DNA of 46,450 nt from Lachnospiraceae bacterium. Lineage in GTDB: Bacteria > Bacillota > Clostridia > Lachnospirales > Lachnospiraceae. Made by a program: the position numbers and the translations under genes. Shown here in pieces: positions 1 through 6,917 of the stretch; the stretch's first letter is position 1; each line of letters begins with the position of its first letter. The stretch lies in the NCBI GenBank assembly GCA_017552715.1, contig JAFZOW010000088.1, positions 1-46,450 of the forward strand, read 5' to 3'. The notes beneath the pieces are model-generated. The model had not been told where the DNA came from. It was given only the letters and a program-made list of their open reading frames with translations, and searched no databases.

Positions 1-99
1 GATACTGCCCCGGGGATCCTCCTCGGCAGTGCCGGGAAATGCGCAGCCGGCCAGCAGTACCACACTCATGAATATCGTCAGGAGTTTTTTTCTTTTCAT
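1..99 (-). CDS. Lipoprotein, N-terminal fragment (runs off the window)
   Basis: Only the first 33 codons are present, because the gene continues past base 1. The product starts with a charged MKRKK segment and a hydrophobic stretch, followed by the lipobox LLAGC, so it should be exported and lipid-anchored at Cys19. A good AAAGGAG ribosome binding site lies a few bases upstream of the ATG at 99. The mature protein starts acidic (AEED). Function cannot be read from this fragment. It follows rsmG on the same strand after a gap of about 44 bases, so it may belong to the mecA-rsmG transcript. Confidence 0.75.
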   Translation of the reverse strand, partial: MKRKKLLTIFMSVVLLAGCAFPGTAEEDPRGSI

Positions 100-143
100 G
101 ATCCGATCTCCTTTCCGTAAGTCCCCGATGCGGGACTCCTTCT

Positions 144-851
144 TTATTTCAGCGGTTCCTTCGCCGGAGTACCCGCTTTTCGCGGATATTTCTTCGGCGT
201 TTTCTCTTCCTTCCGGATATGGACCAGCACACGTGCATAATCCTGCCCCGGAAGCTTTACCGTCTGTTCCTCAGCCAGGCACCCTCCCAGCAGCTTTATG
301 GCAGCGGCGGCCTCCGCAGATTCTTCCCCCTGCATGTATTCCGCCGATTTATACGCTACAAACTCGCCGCCCACACGCACAAAAGGCAGGCAGTATTCCG
401 ACAGGATGTTCAAGCGGCTCACCGCCCGGGACACCACCAGCTCATAGGCTTCCCGGTGTTCCGGCTGCCGCGCCAGTTCTTCGGCACGGGCATGAATGGC
501 CTTCACATTCCCAAGGCCCAGCTCCCCGATCACCGCGTTCAGGAAGTTCACCCTCTTCCCCAGGGAATCCATCAGCACGAATTCCGCTTCCGGCCAGGCT
601 ATTGCCAGAGGCAGACCGGGAAAACCGGCTCCGCTGCCCACGTCCAGTACCCGGCCCCGGGGATGCATGCCCCACAGGCTGTCGGCAAAATGCTTTACCA
701 TCACCTCGTCCGGTTCCGTGATACCCGTCAGGTTCATACGGCTGTTCCATTCCACCAAAAGCTCGTAATAACGAACGAAAGCCTCTGCCTGCTCATCCGC
801 AAGCAAAAGGCCCTCCGGTCGCAGGTATTCGATTAATTTCTGTCGCTGCAT
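144..851 (-). CDS. rsmG: 16S rRNA (guanine527-N7)-methyltransferase RsmG (GidB)
   Basis: This 235-residue protein should methylate N7 of G527 in 16S rRNA using S-adenosylmethionine, in the cytoplasm. The SAM-binding loop VLDVGSGAGFPGLPLA is at about residues 68-83. It is preceded by the family hallmark WNSRMNLTGI and followed by a D-S-x-x-K-R helix (LMDSLGKRVNFLN). The length matches the family. The ATG overlaps the stop codon of mecA by one base (TAATG) and has no obvious ribosome binding site, which suggests translational coupling. rsmG is often found beside mnmG near the replication origin; here it follows mecA instead. The C-terminus carries a Lys/Pro-rich tail. Confidence 0.96.
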   Translation of the reverse strand: MQRQKLIEYLRPEGLLLADEQAEAFVRYYELLVEWNSRMNLTGITEPDEVMVKHFADSLWGMHPRGRVLDVGSGAGFPGLPLAIAWPEAEFVLMDSLGKRVNFLNAVIGELGLGNVKAIHARAEELARQPEHREAYELVVSRAVSRLNILSEYCLPFVRVGGEFVAYKSAEYMQGEESAEAAAAIKLLGGCLAEEQTVKLPGQDYARVLVHIRKEEKTPKKYPRKAGTPAKEPLK

Positions 852-1657
852 TACTGATCTACTGATACGAGAGCCTGTAAGGCGTGTTCGGCAACTACGA
901 TGTCGAAATGCTCCTCCATATATGCTTCCATGGTAGGCTGTATCACTTCATCCGCCGAGAAATCCGCCAATGTTACCGTAAGCAGATTATAGCCCGCGGG
1001 TGTCAGGTAATCCGCGTAAAGAAGCAGGTAATAGCTTCCGTCTGCCGGGTTTTTATACAGCACGCTCTCTCCCAGCTCAAAGTTACGGACAGCTGCTGCC
1101 GCATCCAGTACCGATGCGATATCCCTGAAGGTATATATACGGTTCTGCGGCCGCATCACGGCGTTATTATTCTGAACCGGCTTTGATTTGGCCGCTTCGG
1201 TGCCGCGGCTGAACATCTCATGGAAAAGATCCCGCAGGGACAGGCCTCCGATAGGTGCGGAAGGTGTATCTCCCACGGCATGGATATGTATCTGGGCGGA
1301 AAAACCGTCTCCATCTCCTTCCAGAGCGAAATCCTCGCCCTCGCCTTCTTCATCGGTGCTGCCGCGCAGGGCAGAGACCAGCTGGCTTAAGCGGGAATCG
1401 AAATCGTCAGGCGTCGTGACCTTGGTGATCACAAAGACCACCATCCCCGACTGCATGGGCACCGCTTCGATCATCAGAGGGTGCTCGTCCGGGATAAAGC
1501 CGTAATCTTCGCCGGCCTGCTGTATCACATCACGAAAAAGACGGGTTGCCTTTTCGCTTCCGTAGGTCAGCTCGCTGAACTTTATCTTCCGCTCGTCCAG
1601 GTCCTCCTGTGTTAAGATACAGCGGATCTGGTTTTCATTTACCTGCTCGATCCTCAT
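851..1657 (-). CDS. mecA: Adaptor protein MecA
   Basis: MecA-family adaptors deliver substrates to the ClpC/ClpP protease in Firmicutes. The product (268 residues from the chosen start) begins MRIEQVNENQIRC and has the N-terminal substrate-binding domain and an acidic linker (DEEGEGEDFALEGDGDG at about 110-125). The C-terminal ClpC-binding domain contains an FRDI-type helix and ends near DIVVAEHALQALVSV. I place the start at 1657, not the upstream ATG at 1693, because MRIEQ is the usual family start and a strong promoter puts the transcription start next to this ATG, leaving no room for a ribosome binding site. The stop overlaps the rsmG start by one base. Confidence 0.9.
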   Translation of the reverse strand: MRIEQVNENQIRCILTQEDLDERKIKFSELTYGSEKATRLFRDVIQQAGEDYGFIPDEHPLMIEAVPMQSGMVVFVITKVTTPDDFDSRLSQLVSALRGSTDEEGEGEDFALEGDGDGFSAQIHIHAVGDTPSAPIGGLSLRDLFHEMFSRGTEAAKSKPVQNNNAVMRPQNRIYTFRDIASVLDAAAAVRNFELGESVLYKNPADGSYYLLLYADYLTPAGYNLLTVTLADFSADEVIQPTMEAYMEEHFDIVVAEHALQALVSVDQ

Positions 1658-1664
1658 GCCCATG

Positions 1665-1693
1665 ATTATATGCATTTTCCGGGCAGACGTCAA
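1665..1693 (-). promoter_or_regulatory. Promoter of mecA-rsmG, apparently leaderless
   Basis: On the minus strand a -35 TTGACG (1693-1688) and a perfect -10 TATAAT (1670-1665) are separated by exactly 17 bases. The expected transcription start is at about 1658, one base before the mecA ATG. The mRNA would therefore have essentially no leader, which fits the absence of a Shine-Dalgarno sequence. The -35 lies directly after the stop codon of the upstream secreted-protein gene. Confidence 0.7.
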
Positions 1694-1695
1694 GT

Positions 1696-4600
1696 TTACA
1701 TAACGTCCGTTTTCAGTCCGATCATGACCGGCATGTCTTCATCAAAGAACAGTTTTGTCTTGATGCCGCCGTGGTTAACCTTGACCGTTCCGCTCTTGAT
1801 CTTACCGTCTTTCAGGCAGATGGTCAGCTCACTCTCCGCTAAGGTGAACACTCCGCTTACTGCCTTGCCTTCACTGTCCTTCACGCTGCTGATCTCGCCG
1901 TCCTGTTTCACCGCAAAGCTCAGCTCCATGACCGTACCGCTGCCCAGTTCCACGGCTTCCAGGGTGGTCACATCCCCGACGGCCACGCCCAGCTCGGCTC
2001 CGGCATAGTATTTCTTGCCCGAACGGGTGACGGCTCCGCGAATCACCATTCCGTATGCATTGGTCCTGTATTTCACCGATCCGTTATACAGGGAAGTCGA
2101 GCGGCGCAGCTTTCCGTCACTGCCTACCGCCAGCATTACCTTTTCGTTTGCGGCTTCCGCTGCACGTATCTTCTTTCTTTCCGTTCCGTTCAGACGGATC
2201 AGCACCAGATCCTTCAGATCCAGTTCCACCAGCGCCGTCATATCATCCGCCGAATGGTTCAGCCAGCTGCCGGAAGTACGCAGATAACCTTCCGTATCGC
2301 AGAGGTAATAATCCTTACCGCTCTTTATGATCTCCAGGCCGCTAGCCGCCTTAAGCCTTGTTCCGTTCTTGGTAATGAACACCAGCACGGGCTTACCGTC
2401 CTTCATACCCTCCTGCACTCCCGATGCGGGCTTGCCCTTGGCATCCAGCCCCAGATACTCTCCGTTGACCGTTATCAGCGTACTCGTAAGGTCCAGACCT
2501 CCGGCAGTCTTTACACCGATCAGGTTACCCTTCTTGGCAAAGACCGGATAGACCACGGTACCGCTGAGGGTGCGGAAGGCGCCGATGGGAGCCGTAGCGG
2601 TGGCTTTCCCGTCTGCTCCGTAGAAGTACCACTTGTTCCCGGTCCTGCGTACCACGCCGCAGCTGTTCTCGCCGGTCACGGTATCCACATAGGAAAAGCT
2701 CTTATCCGCATTCTTGACACGGCCGCTGCTCAGCTTCCGGCCCATGCCCTTTGCATCAAAGCTCCAGAGCTTTCCGGAGATTGTCACCTTTGCATTTTCC
2801 ACCCGCTGCCCTTTTGCGAAGTAGCAGAGCTTTCCTTCGGGATCGTAGCCGCTCATATCCGAAGAGGCGAAATAGTATTTCACACCGTTCACCTTGGACC
2901 AGCCGGTGAGCATGCGGCCGTTATTCGCGAAACAGAAATTACCGCTCACCTTCAGGCTGCTGCGTCCGGTATCCAGGTCGTAAGCACAGTTCAGGCTCAG
3001 GCTTGCAAGCCCCCTGGTCATTCTTCCGTCGCCGTCAAAGTGATACCACTTGCTGCCGATCTTATACAGGGTCTCTTCCTCGCTTAAGAAAGAGGAACCC
3101 AGGAAGTATCCGCTCCACTTCGCCTTCTTGACCGAGCTGATCTTGGAATCATCATCCGGATCGTCGGTATTTAAGTGTATCCAGCCCTGCTTCAGGGTGC
3201 CGTCCTTGTTCACCCAGGCATAGCCTTCTTCTGTTTCGGCAAGGCCCTTTGCTTTGCCGCCTACCACGCCTTCCTCGGTATCCATGCTGCGGGCGAAATA
3301 GTATTGCCCCTTGTATACGAAGATGCCTGTGGCCATGCGGTATGTTCCGGGGAAGAAGTAGCGTTTCCGGTTATGAACGGTCTTGAAGCCGCTCAGCAGC
3401 ACACCCTTCGTACTTACCAGGAAGTAAGAATCCTCGCCGTCCACCTCCATGTTCACCAGGCCGTATTTCTTTTCCGTCATGGCCCGGGTGATCACAAAGC
3501 CTCTCTCATCCAGCAGATAGCGCTGTCCGTCCACCGAGATCATCTTGTTCTTCTGCAGTTCGCCGGTGGTCTTATCGGCATAAACCCAGGAACTGATGTT
3601 GTTGCTGCTGGCGGTGATCAGGCCCTTCACGATCTTTCCGTCGGGATCGTAATACCAGGCGCTGCCGTCCACCACCACCAGGGCATTGGTGGGTACATTC
3701 CTGCCGGCTTCATCGATATAGAGGGCGAAGCTCTTCCTGCCTGTCCTGTCATCGGTGATGTTCTTGATATACAGCTTTTTCCGGGTCTTCTCCTTATCGG
3801 GGATATCCATATCCACGATACCCTTTTTATCCATGTAGCAGAAATAGCTGTTTTGCAAAGTCTCATCCAGAAGATGGACCCTGTCGTTGATCTCGGAATC
3901 GTAGGCCACGATACCCGGATTGAAGAGCACCATACTGCCCTTCACCAGACGGACGCCGTAATACAGGCCGTCATCCGTGGACTGGTCCACCCACACGCCG
4001 TGGTAGGTCAGTTCGTCATTGGCGCGTATATCCCGGTCCACCAGCTTGTTGTTCAGGAAAGCACCGTTTTCATCAACATAACGCCACAGAGGATCGTCCA
4101 GACCGCGGACGTTCACCAGCAGGTTGGAGGATACCGCACCGTGGGGAACACCCTTTCCGTATTTACCCACATAACCGTCCCACCAGAGATTCTCATCATC
4201 GATGCTCTGCCAGTACTTCTTGCCGGCGACAGTGAATTCCCCTTCGATCAGCTCACCCGTCTCCGGCAGGGCATAATAGAAGGTCACGGCCTTGGACCGT
4301 TCCGTGGTCTTCTTCCCTTTATCGTCCAGCCATACCCAGCCCGAGGCCCGTTCATCCTTATACATGAAATACCACTTGCCGTTGTATTTCTGAAGGCCTT
4401 CTTCTCTTCCCAGCGTACGGCAGATCTTGGAGCCGATATAGGTATAGCTCTTTCCGAGAGGGGCCCACACTTCCTTCTTCAGCCGGCCGTTATCGTCCGG
4501 ATCGCCGTAATACAGCTCCTTTGCCTTGGTACGGTCGGTGGTCAGCGTGTTTTCTTCATCAAAAAGGATCGTGCCGGTGAGCACCTCACCGCTGACGCTT

Positions 4601-5979
4601 AAGAGGTATTCATCCCTCAGGCTCATATCCGTGAAATTGTTCTCCCGGCTGCGGACCAGACCGCAGTTTCCGGACACGGTATAGTAAACTTTTCCCTTAT
4701 AGGTGAAAAATCCCCAGGAAGGCTTGTGGGTCTCGGGGTCCGCATAAAAGAGGGCTCCGGGATAGATCCAGGCCTTTGTCTTTATCCAGGTCCCCACTTC
4801 CACATCTGCCTTTTCCCTGTATACATGCTTGATAAAGTAGCTGATTGCTTCTTTTCCGGAAATGGCTTCGGTTCCCAGCAGGCAGTCCCTGTTGCTGAAG
4901 GTGGAGCGGTAAGGAGCAGCTCCCACGTATTCGGAGGAATAGATCTTTTCACCTACCCAGCCGGAAGCGGGCTGACCGCCGACCCAGACGGGAGTATCCG
5001 GATCCAGACCGGAAGAATTCTGATTGATGATGATATTTTCGGAGGCCGTTTTGTTTCCGATGGTCACATTGGCCTGTACGATACCCGGCGAGCTGATGGC
5101 AAAATCCGCCACGAGTATGGCCTGGTGCTTCTTATTATGGTTTTCCTTCAGGGCCAGCTTGATGAGCTTTACCTGTGCGGTACTGCCGTCGGTATTTACG
5201 TAGTAAGACATATTGGCCGAGGGAGTAAGCTCCTCCTCCAGCACATCGCACACGGCCGCATCCAGGGTGATGTCCATGGAACGGACCTTTACGCTGCCCT
5301 CGCTCACGCTGGGATAATCAAAGCTCTTCCCGCCGGTATCCGCGATCTTCAGCGTCTTCACCGTAGGCAGGGCCTTTACTTCCACGGGTATGCTCACGCT
5401 CTTGCCGCCCTTCTGGGTAGCGGTGATGGTTGCGGTCCCGGGCTTCACACCCACGGCCTTGCCGCTGTAGTTAACCTTCACGATCTTGGAGGAGCTGCTC
5501 TTCCAGCTGATGTCCAGCTCATCCACATCTTCTTCCGTAAGCACGGAAAGGGTGCAGTTACCGCTGACAAAAAGGATCAGCTTATTTACAGGCTCCCCGT
5601 TCCGCAGGATGATGGGGTTTTCGGTCTTCTTTCCGTCCGGGTCTTCCGTCTCTTCCTTCGTTTCGTTATCACTTACTTCCGCTTCATCATCGGAAGCGCT
5701 TTCCGTATCGTCCCCGGTAAGCACATCGTTTTCGGAGACAGCTTCTTTATCGGGATCCACCGGAGCTCCGGGTTCTTCCTCTGCTTCCTCTTTTTCTTCC
5801 GCTTCCGGCTGCTCCTCCGCTTCCAGAAGAGGTTCTTCCTCCTCGGTGAGAACAGCCTCTTCCCCTTCTTCCACCGCATCCGCGGCGATCTCGCTGTCAT
5901 ATCCGTAAGCCTGCAATGCCGGTGCAAAATCTCCCAGCAGCATTGATAGACATAATATCATTGCGATCTTTCTTTTCAT
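1696..5979 (-). CDS. Large secreted protein with Big2 domain and choline/glucan-binding-like repeats
   Basis: The product has 1427 residues from the ATG at 5979, which is preceded by GGAGG; the upstream in-frame ATG lacks a site. It has a signal peptide (MKRKIAMILCLSMLLGDFAPALQA). A very acidic, probably disordered stretch covers about residues 30-120. One Ig-like Big2 domain follows at about 135-205 (WKSSSSKIVKV, GTATITATQKGG). The rest holds many degenerate aromatic repeats of the choline/glucan-binding type, such as GVKYYFASSD, KWYHFDGDGRMTRG and KWYFYGADGKA. Such repeats usually bind wall polysaccharide, so an extracellular, surface-attached role is inferred. No catalytic domain and no LPXTG motif were seen. 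It has its own promoter. Confidence 0.8.
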   Translation of the reverse strand: MKRKIAMILCLSMLLGDFAPALQAYGYDSEIAADAVEEGEEAVLTEEEEPLLEAEEQPEAEEKEEAEEEPGAPVDPDKEAVSENDVLTGDDTESASDDEAEVSDNETKEETEDPDGKKTENPIILRNGEPVNKLILFVSGNCTLSVLTEEDVDELDISWKSSSSKIVKVNYSGKAVGVKPGTATITATQKGGKSVSIPVEVKALPTVKTLKIADTGGKSFDYPSVSEGSVKVRSMDITLDAAVCDVLEEELTPSANMSYYVNTDGSTAQVKLIKLALKENHNKKHQAILVADFAISSPGIVQANVTIGNKTASENIIINQNSSGLDPDTPVWVGGQPASGWVGEKIYSSEYVGAAPYRSTFSNRDCLLGTEAISGKEAISYFIKHVYREKADVEVGTWIKTKAWIYPGALFYADPETHKPSWGFFTYKGKVYYTVSGNCGLVRSRENNFTDMSLRDEYLLSVSGEVLTGTILFDEENTLTTDRTKAKELYYGDPDDNGRLKKEVWAPLGKSYTYIGSKICRTLGREEGLQKYNGKWYFMYKDERASGWVWLDDKGKKTTERSKAVTFYYALPETGELIEGEFTVAGKKYWQSIDDENLWWDGYVGKYGKGVPHGAVSSNLLVNVRGLDDPLWRYVDENGAFLNNKLVDRDIRANDELTYHGVWVDQSTDDGLYYGVRLVKGSMVLFNPGIVAYDSEINDRVHLLDETLQNSYFCYMDKKGIVDMDIPDKEKTRKKLYIKNITDDRTGRKSFALYIDEAGRNVPTNALVVVDGSAWYYDPDGKIVKGLITASSNNISSWVYADKTTGELQKNKMISVDGQRYLLDERGFVITRAMTEKKYGLVNMEVDGEDSYFLVSTKGVLLSGFKTVHNRKRYFFPGTYRMATGIFVYKGQYYFARSMDTEEGVVGGKAKGLAETEEGYAWVNKDGTLKQGWIHLNTDDPDDDSKISSVKKAKWSGYFLGSSFLSEEETLYKIGSKWYHFDGDGRMTRGLASLSLNCAYDLDTGRSSLKVSGNFCFANNGRMLTGWSKVNGVKYYFASSDMSGYDPEGKLCYFAKGQRVENAKVTISGKLWSFDAKGMGRKLSSGRVKNADKSFSYVDTVTGENSCGVVRRTGNKWYFYGADGKATATAPIGAFRTLSGTVVYPVFAKKGNLIGVKTAGGLDLTSTLITVNGEYLGLDAKGKPASGVQEGMKDGKPVLVFITKNGTRLKAASGLEIIKSGKDYYLCDTEGYLRTSGSWLNHSADDMTALVELDLKDLVLIRLNGTERKKIRAAEAANEKVMLAVGSDGKLRRSTSLYNGSVKYRTNAYGMVIRGAVTRSGKKYYAGAELGVAVGDVTTLEAVELGSGTVMELSFAVKQDGEISSVKDSEGKAVSGVFTLAESELTICLKDGKIKSGTVKVNHGGIKTKLFFDEDMPVMIGLKTDVM

Positions 5980-6030
5980 CCGGTCAATCCTCCACAATAT
6001 CTTGTACTTCACGCAAAAATCCCACCAGAT

Positions 6031-6059
6031 ATTCTACTATGTTATGTCAACTCCGTCAA
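6031..6059 (-). promoter_or_regulatory. Promoter of the 1696-5979 secreted-protein gene
   Basis: On the minus strand TTGACG (6059-6054) and TAGAAT (6036-6031) are spaced by 17 bases, giving a start near 6024 and a leader of about 45 bases carrying GGAGG. It is divergent from the promoter of the plus-strand gene at 6217, with the two -35 boxes about 12 bases apart, so the two genes may share regulation. Confidence 0.6.
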
Positions 6060-6071
6060 GCTATTTTTCCC

Positions 6072-6100
6072 TTTACATATGGACAATTCTATAGTATTAT
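6072..6100 (+). promoter_or_regulatory. Promoter of the 6217-6846 gene
   Basis: TTTACA (6072-6077) and TATTAT (6095-6100) with a 17-base spacer match the vegetative sigma consensus well. The expected start is near 6107, giving a leader of about 110 bases that contains the dispersed repeat at 6124-6156. Confidence 0.6.
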
Positions 6101-6123
6101 AATAATGAGTAAATATCGGATGT

Positions 6124-6156
6124 ATCCCGCGAGGGTGAGCTTGCGAATCCCGAGTT
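6124..6156 (+). repeat. 33-base dispersed repeat, copy 1 (leader of the 6217 gene)
   Basis: This 33-base block matches the minus-strand block at 36231-36199 at 29 of 33 positions. Both copies contain GAGCTTGCGA and CGAGTT. The start can fold as a short stem (CGCGAG with CTTGCG, one G-U pair). Both copies lie in a non-coding region upstream of, and in the same orientation as, the next gene. It may be a species-specific intergenic repeat. Confidence 0.6.
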
Positions 6157-6216
6157 TTACGTCCCTTATTTACGGTAACTATAGGCGCTACAACCAATCA
6201 GAAAGGAATGGTGATT

Positions 6217-6846
6217 ATGAGCGTAAACGGAATTACGGGTAGTGTAGCCACCAGTGCAGCCGAGGCCTACAGCTATACGGCACCCACTACAACAGGTATC
6301 AGTGATCAAAAGGCCACGGCAGAAGTAAAAGCGACCAGCACCTCAGCCAGCGAGGGCGTTATCTACGAGAGAAGCGCCGATGCGGAGGGAAGCAAAAAGG
6401 CCGCTGAGACCAAGACCTACAAGCAGGATCCGGCGATGATCAGCAAGCTGAAAGCCGATGCGGAAGCCCGCACTCAGCAGCTGCAGGATATCGTCAGCAA
6501 GCTCCTGAGCAAGCAGGGCCAGACTTTTGACCTTGCCAACGGGACGAACCTGAAGAAGGCCTTTGAAGGGCTTGAGGTCGATGAAGAGACCCGTGCCCAG
6601 GCACAGAAGGACATCGCCGAAGACGGATACTGGGGCGTTAAGCAGACCAGTGAGCGGATCTTCGATTTTGCTAAGGCTCTTACAGGCGGCGATCCCGACA
6701 AGATGGAAGAAATGCGAAGCGCATTCGAAAAAGGCTTCAAGCAGGCCACGGCCGCATGGGGCGCAGAGCTTCCCAGCATCAGTCAGGACACCTACGCAGC
6801 CGTAGAGAAGATGTTCGACGATTACGCAAACGAGAACTCAAACTAA
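6217..6846 (+). CDS. Uncharacterised 209-residue cytosolic protein
   Basis: I do not recognise this protein with confidence. The start at 6217 (MSVNGITGSV) is chosen because AAAGGA lies 9 bases upstream, whereas the in-frame ATG at 6208 touches that site. The first 70 residues are rich in Ala, Ser and Thr and probably disordered. The C-terminal 130 residues are helical and contain DIAEDGYWGVKQTSERIFDFAKALTGGDPDKMEEM, a tract that vaguely recalls the DUF5610 group (from memory, weak). There is no signal peptide or membrane segment. It is one of only two plus-strand genes in the window, has its own promoter and ends at a bidirectional terminator. Confidence 0.8.
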   Translation: MSVNGITGSVATSAAEAYSYTAPTTTGISDQKATAEVKATSTSASEGVIYERSADAEGSKKAAETKTYKQDPAMISKLKADAEARTQQLQDIVSKLLSKQGQTFDLANGTNLKKAFEGLEVDEETRAQAQKDIAEDGYWGVKQTSERIFDFAKALTGGDPDKMEEMRSAFEKGFKQATAAWGAELPSISQDTYAAVEKMFDDYANENSN

Positions 6847-6860
6847 AAAAGCTAAACCCG

Positions 6861-6890
6861 AAAAAAGCCCCGGATCTCCGGGGCTTTTTT
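6861..6890. terminator. Bidirectional intrinsic terminator
   Basis: The stem GCCCCGG-ATCT-CCGGGGC is flanked by six A on the left and six T on the right. It can therefore stop transcription of the plus-strand gene ending at 6846 and of the minus-strand operon ending at 6918. Confidence 0.9.
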
Positions 6891-6917
6891 GATGCAGATC
6901 TAACGGGCAGGATCTCT

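Noticed and set aside
3175-4602. 475-residue plus-strand reading frame opposite the secreted-protein gene
   Set aside because: It is antisense to a protein with signal peptide and repeats, has no ribosome binding site and no recognisable domain. It follows from codon bias on the other strand.
6107-6216. c-di-GMP or other known riboswitch in the leader of the 6217 gene
   Set aside because: No conserved riboswitch core could be seen; the leader is explained in part by the dispersed repeat.
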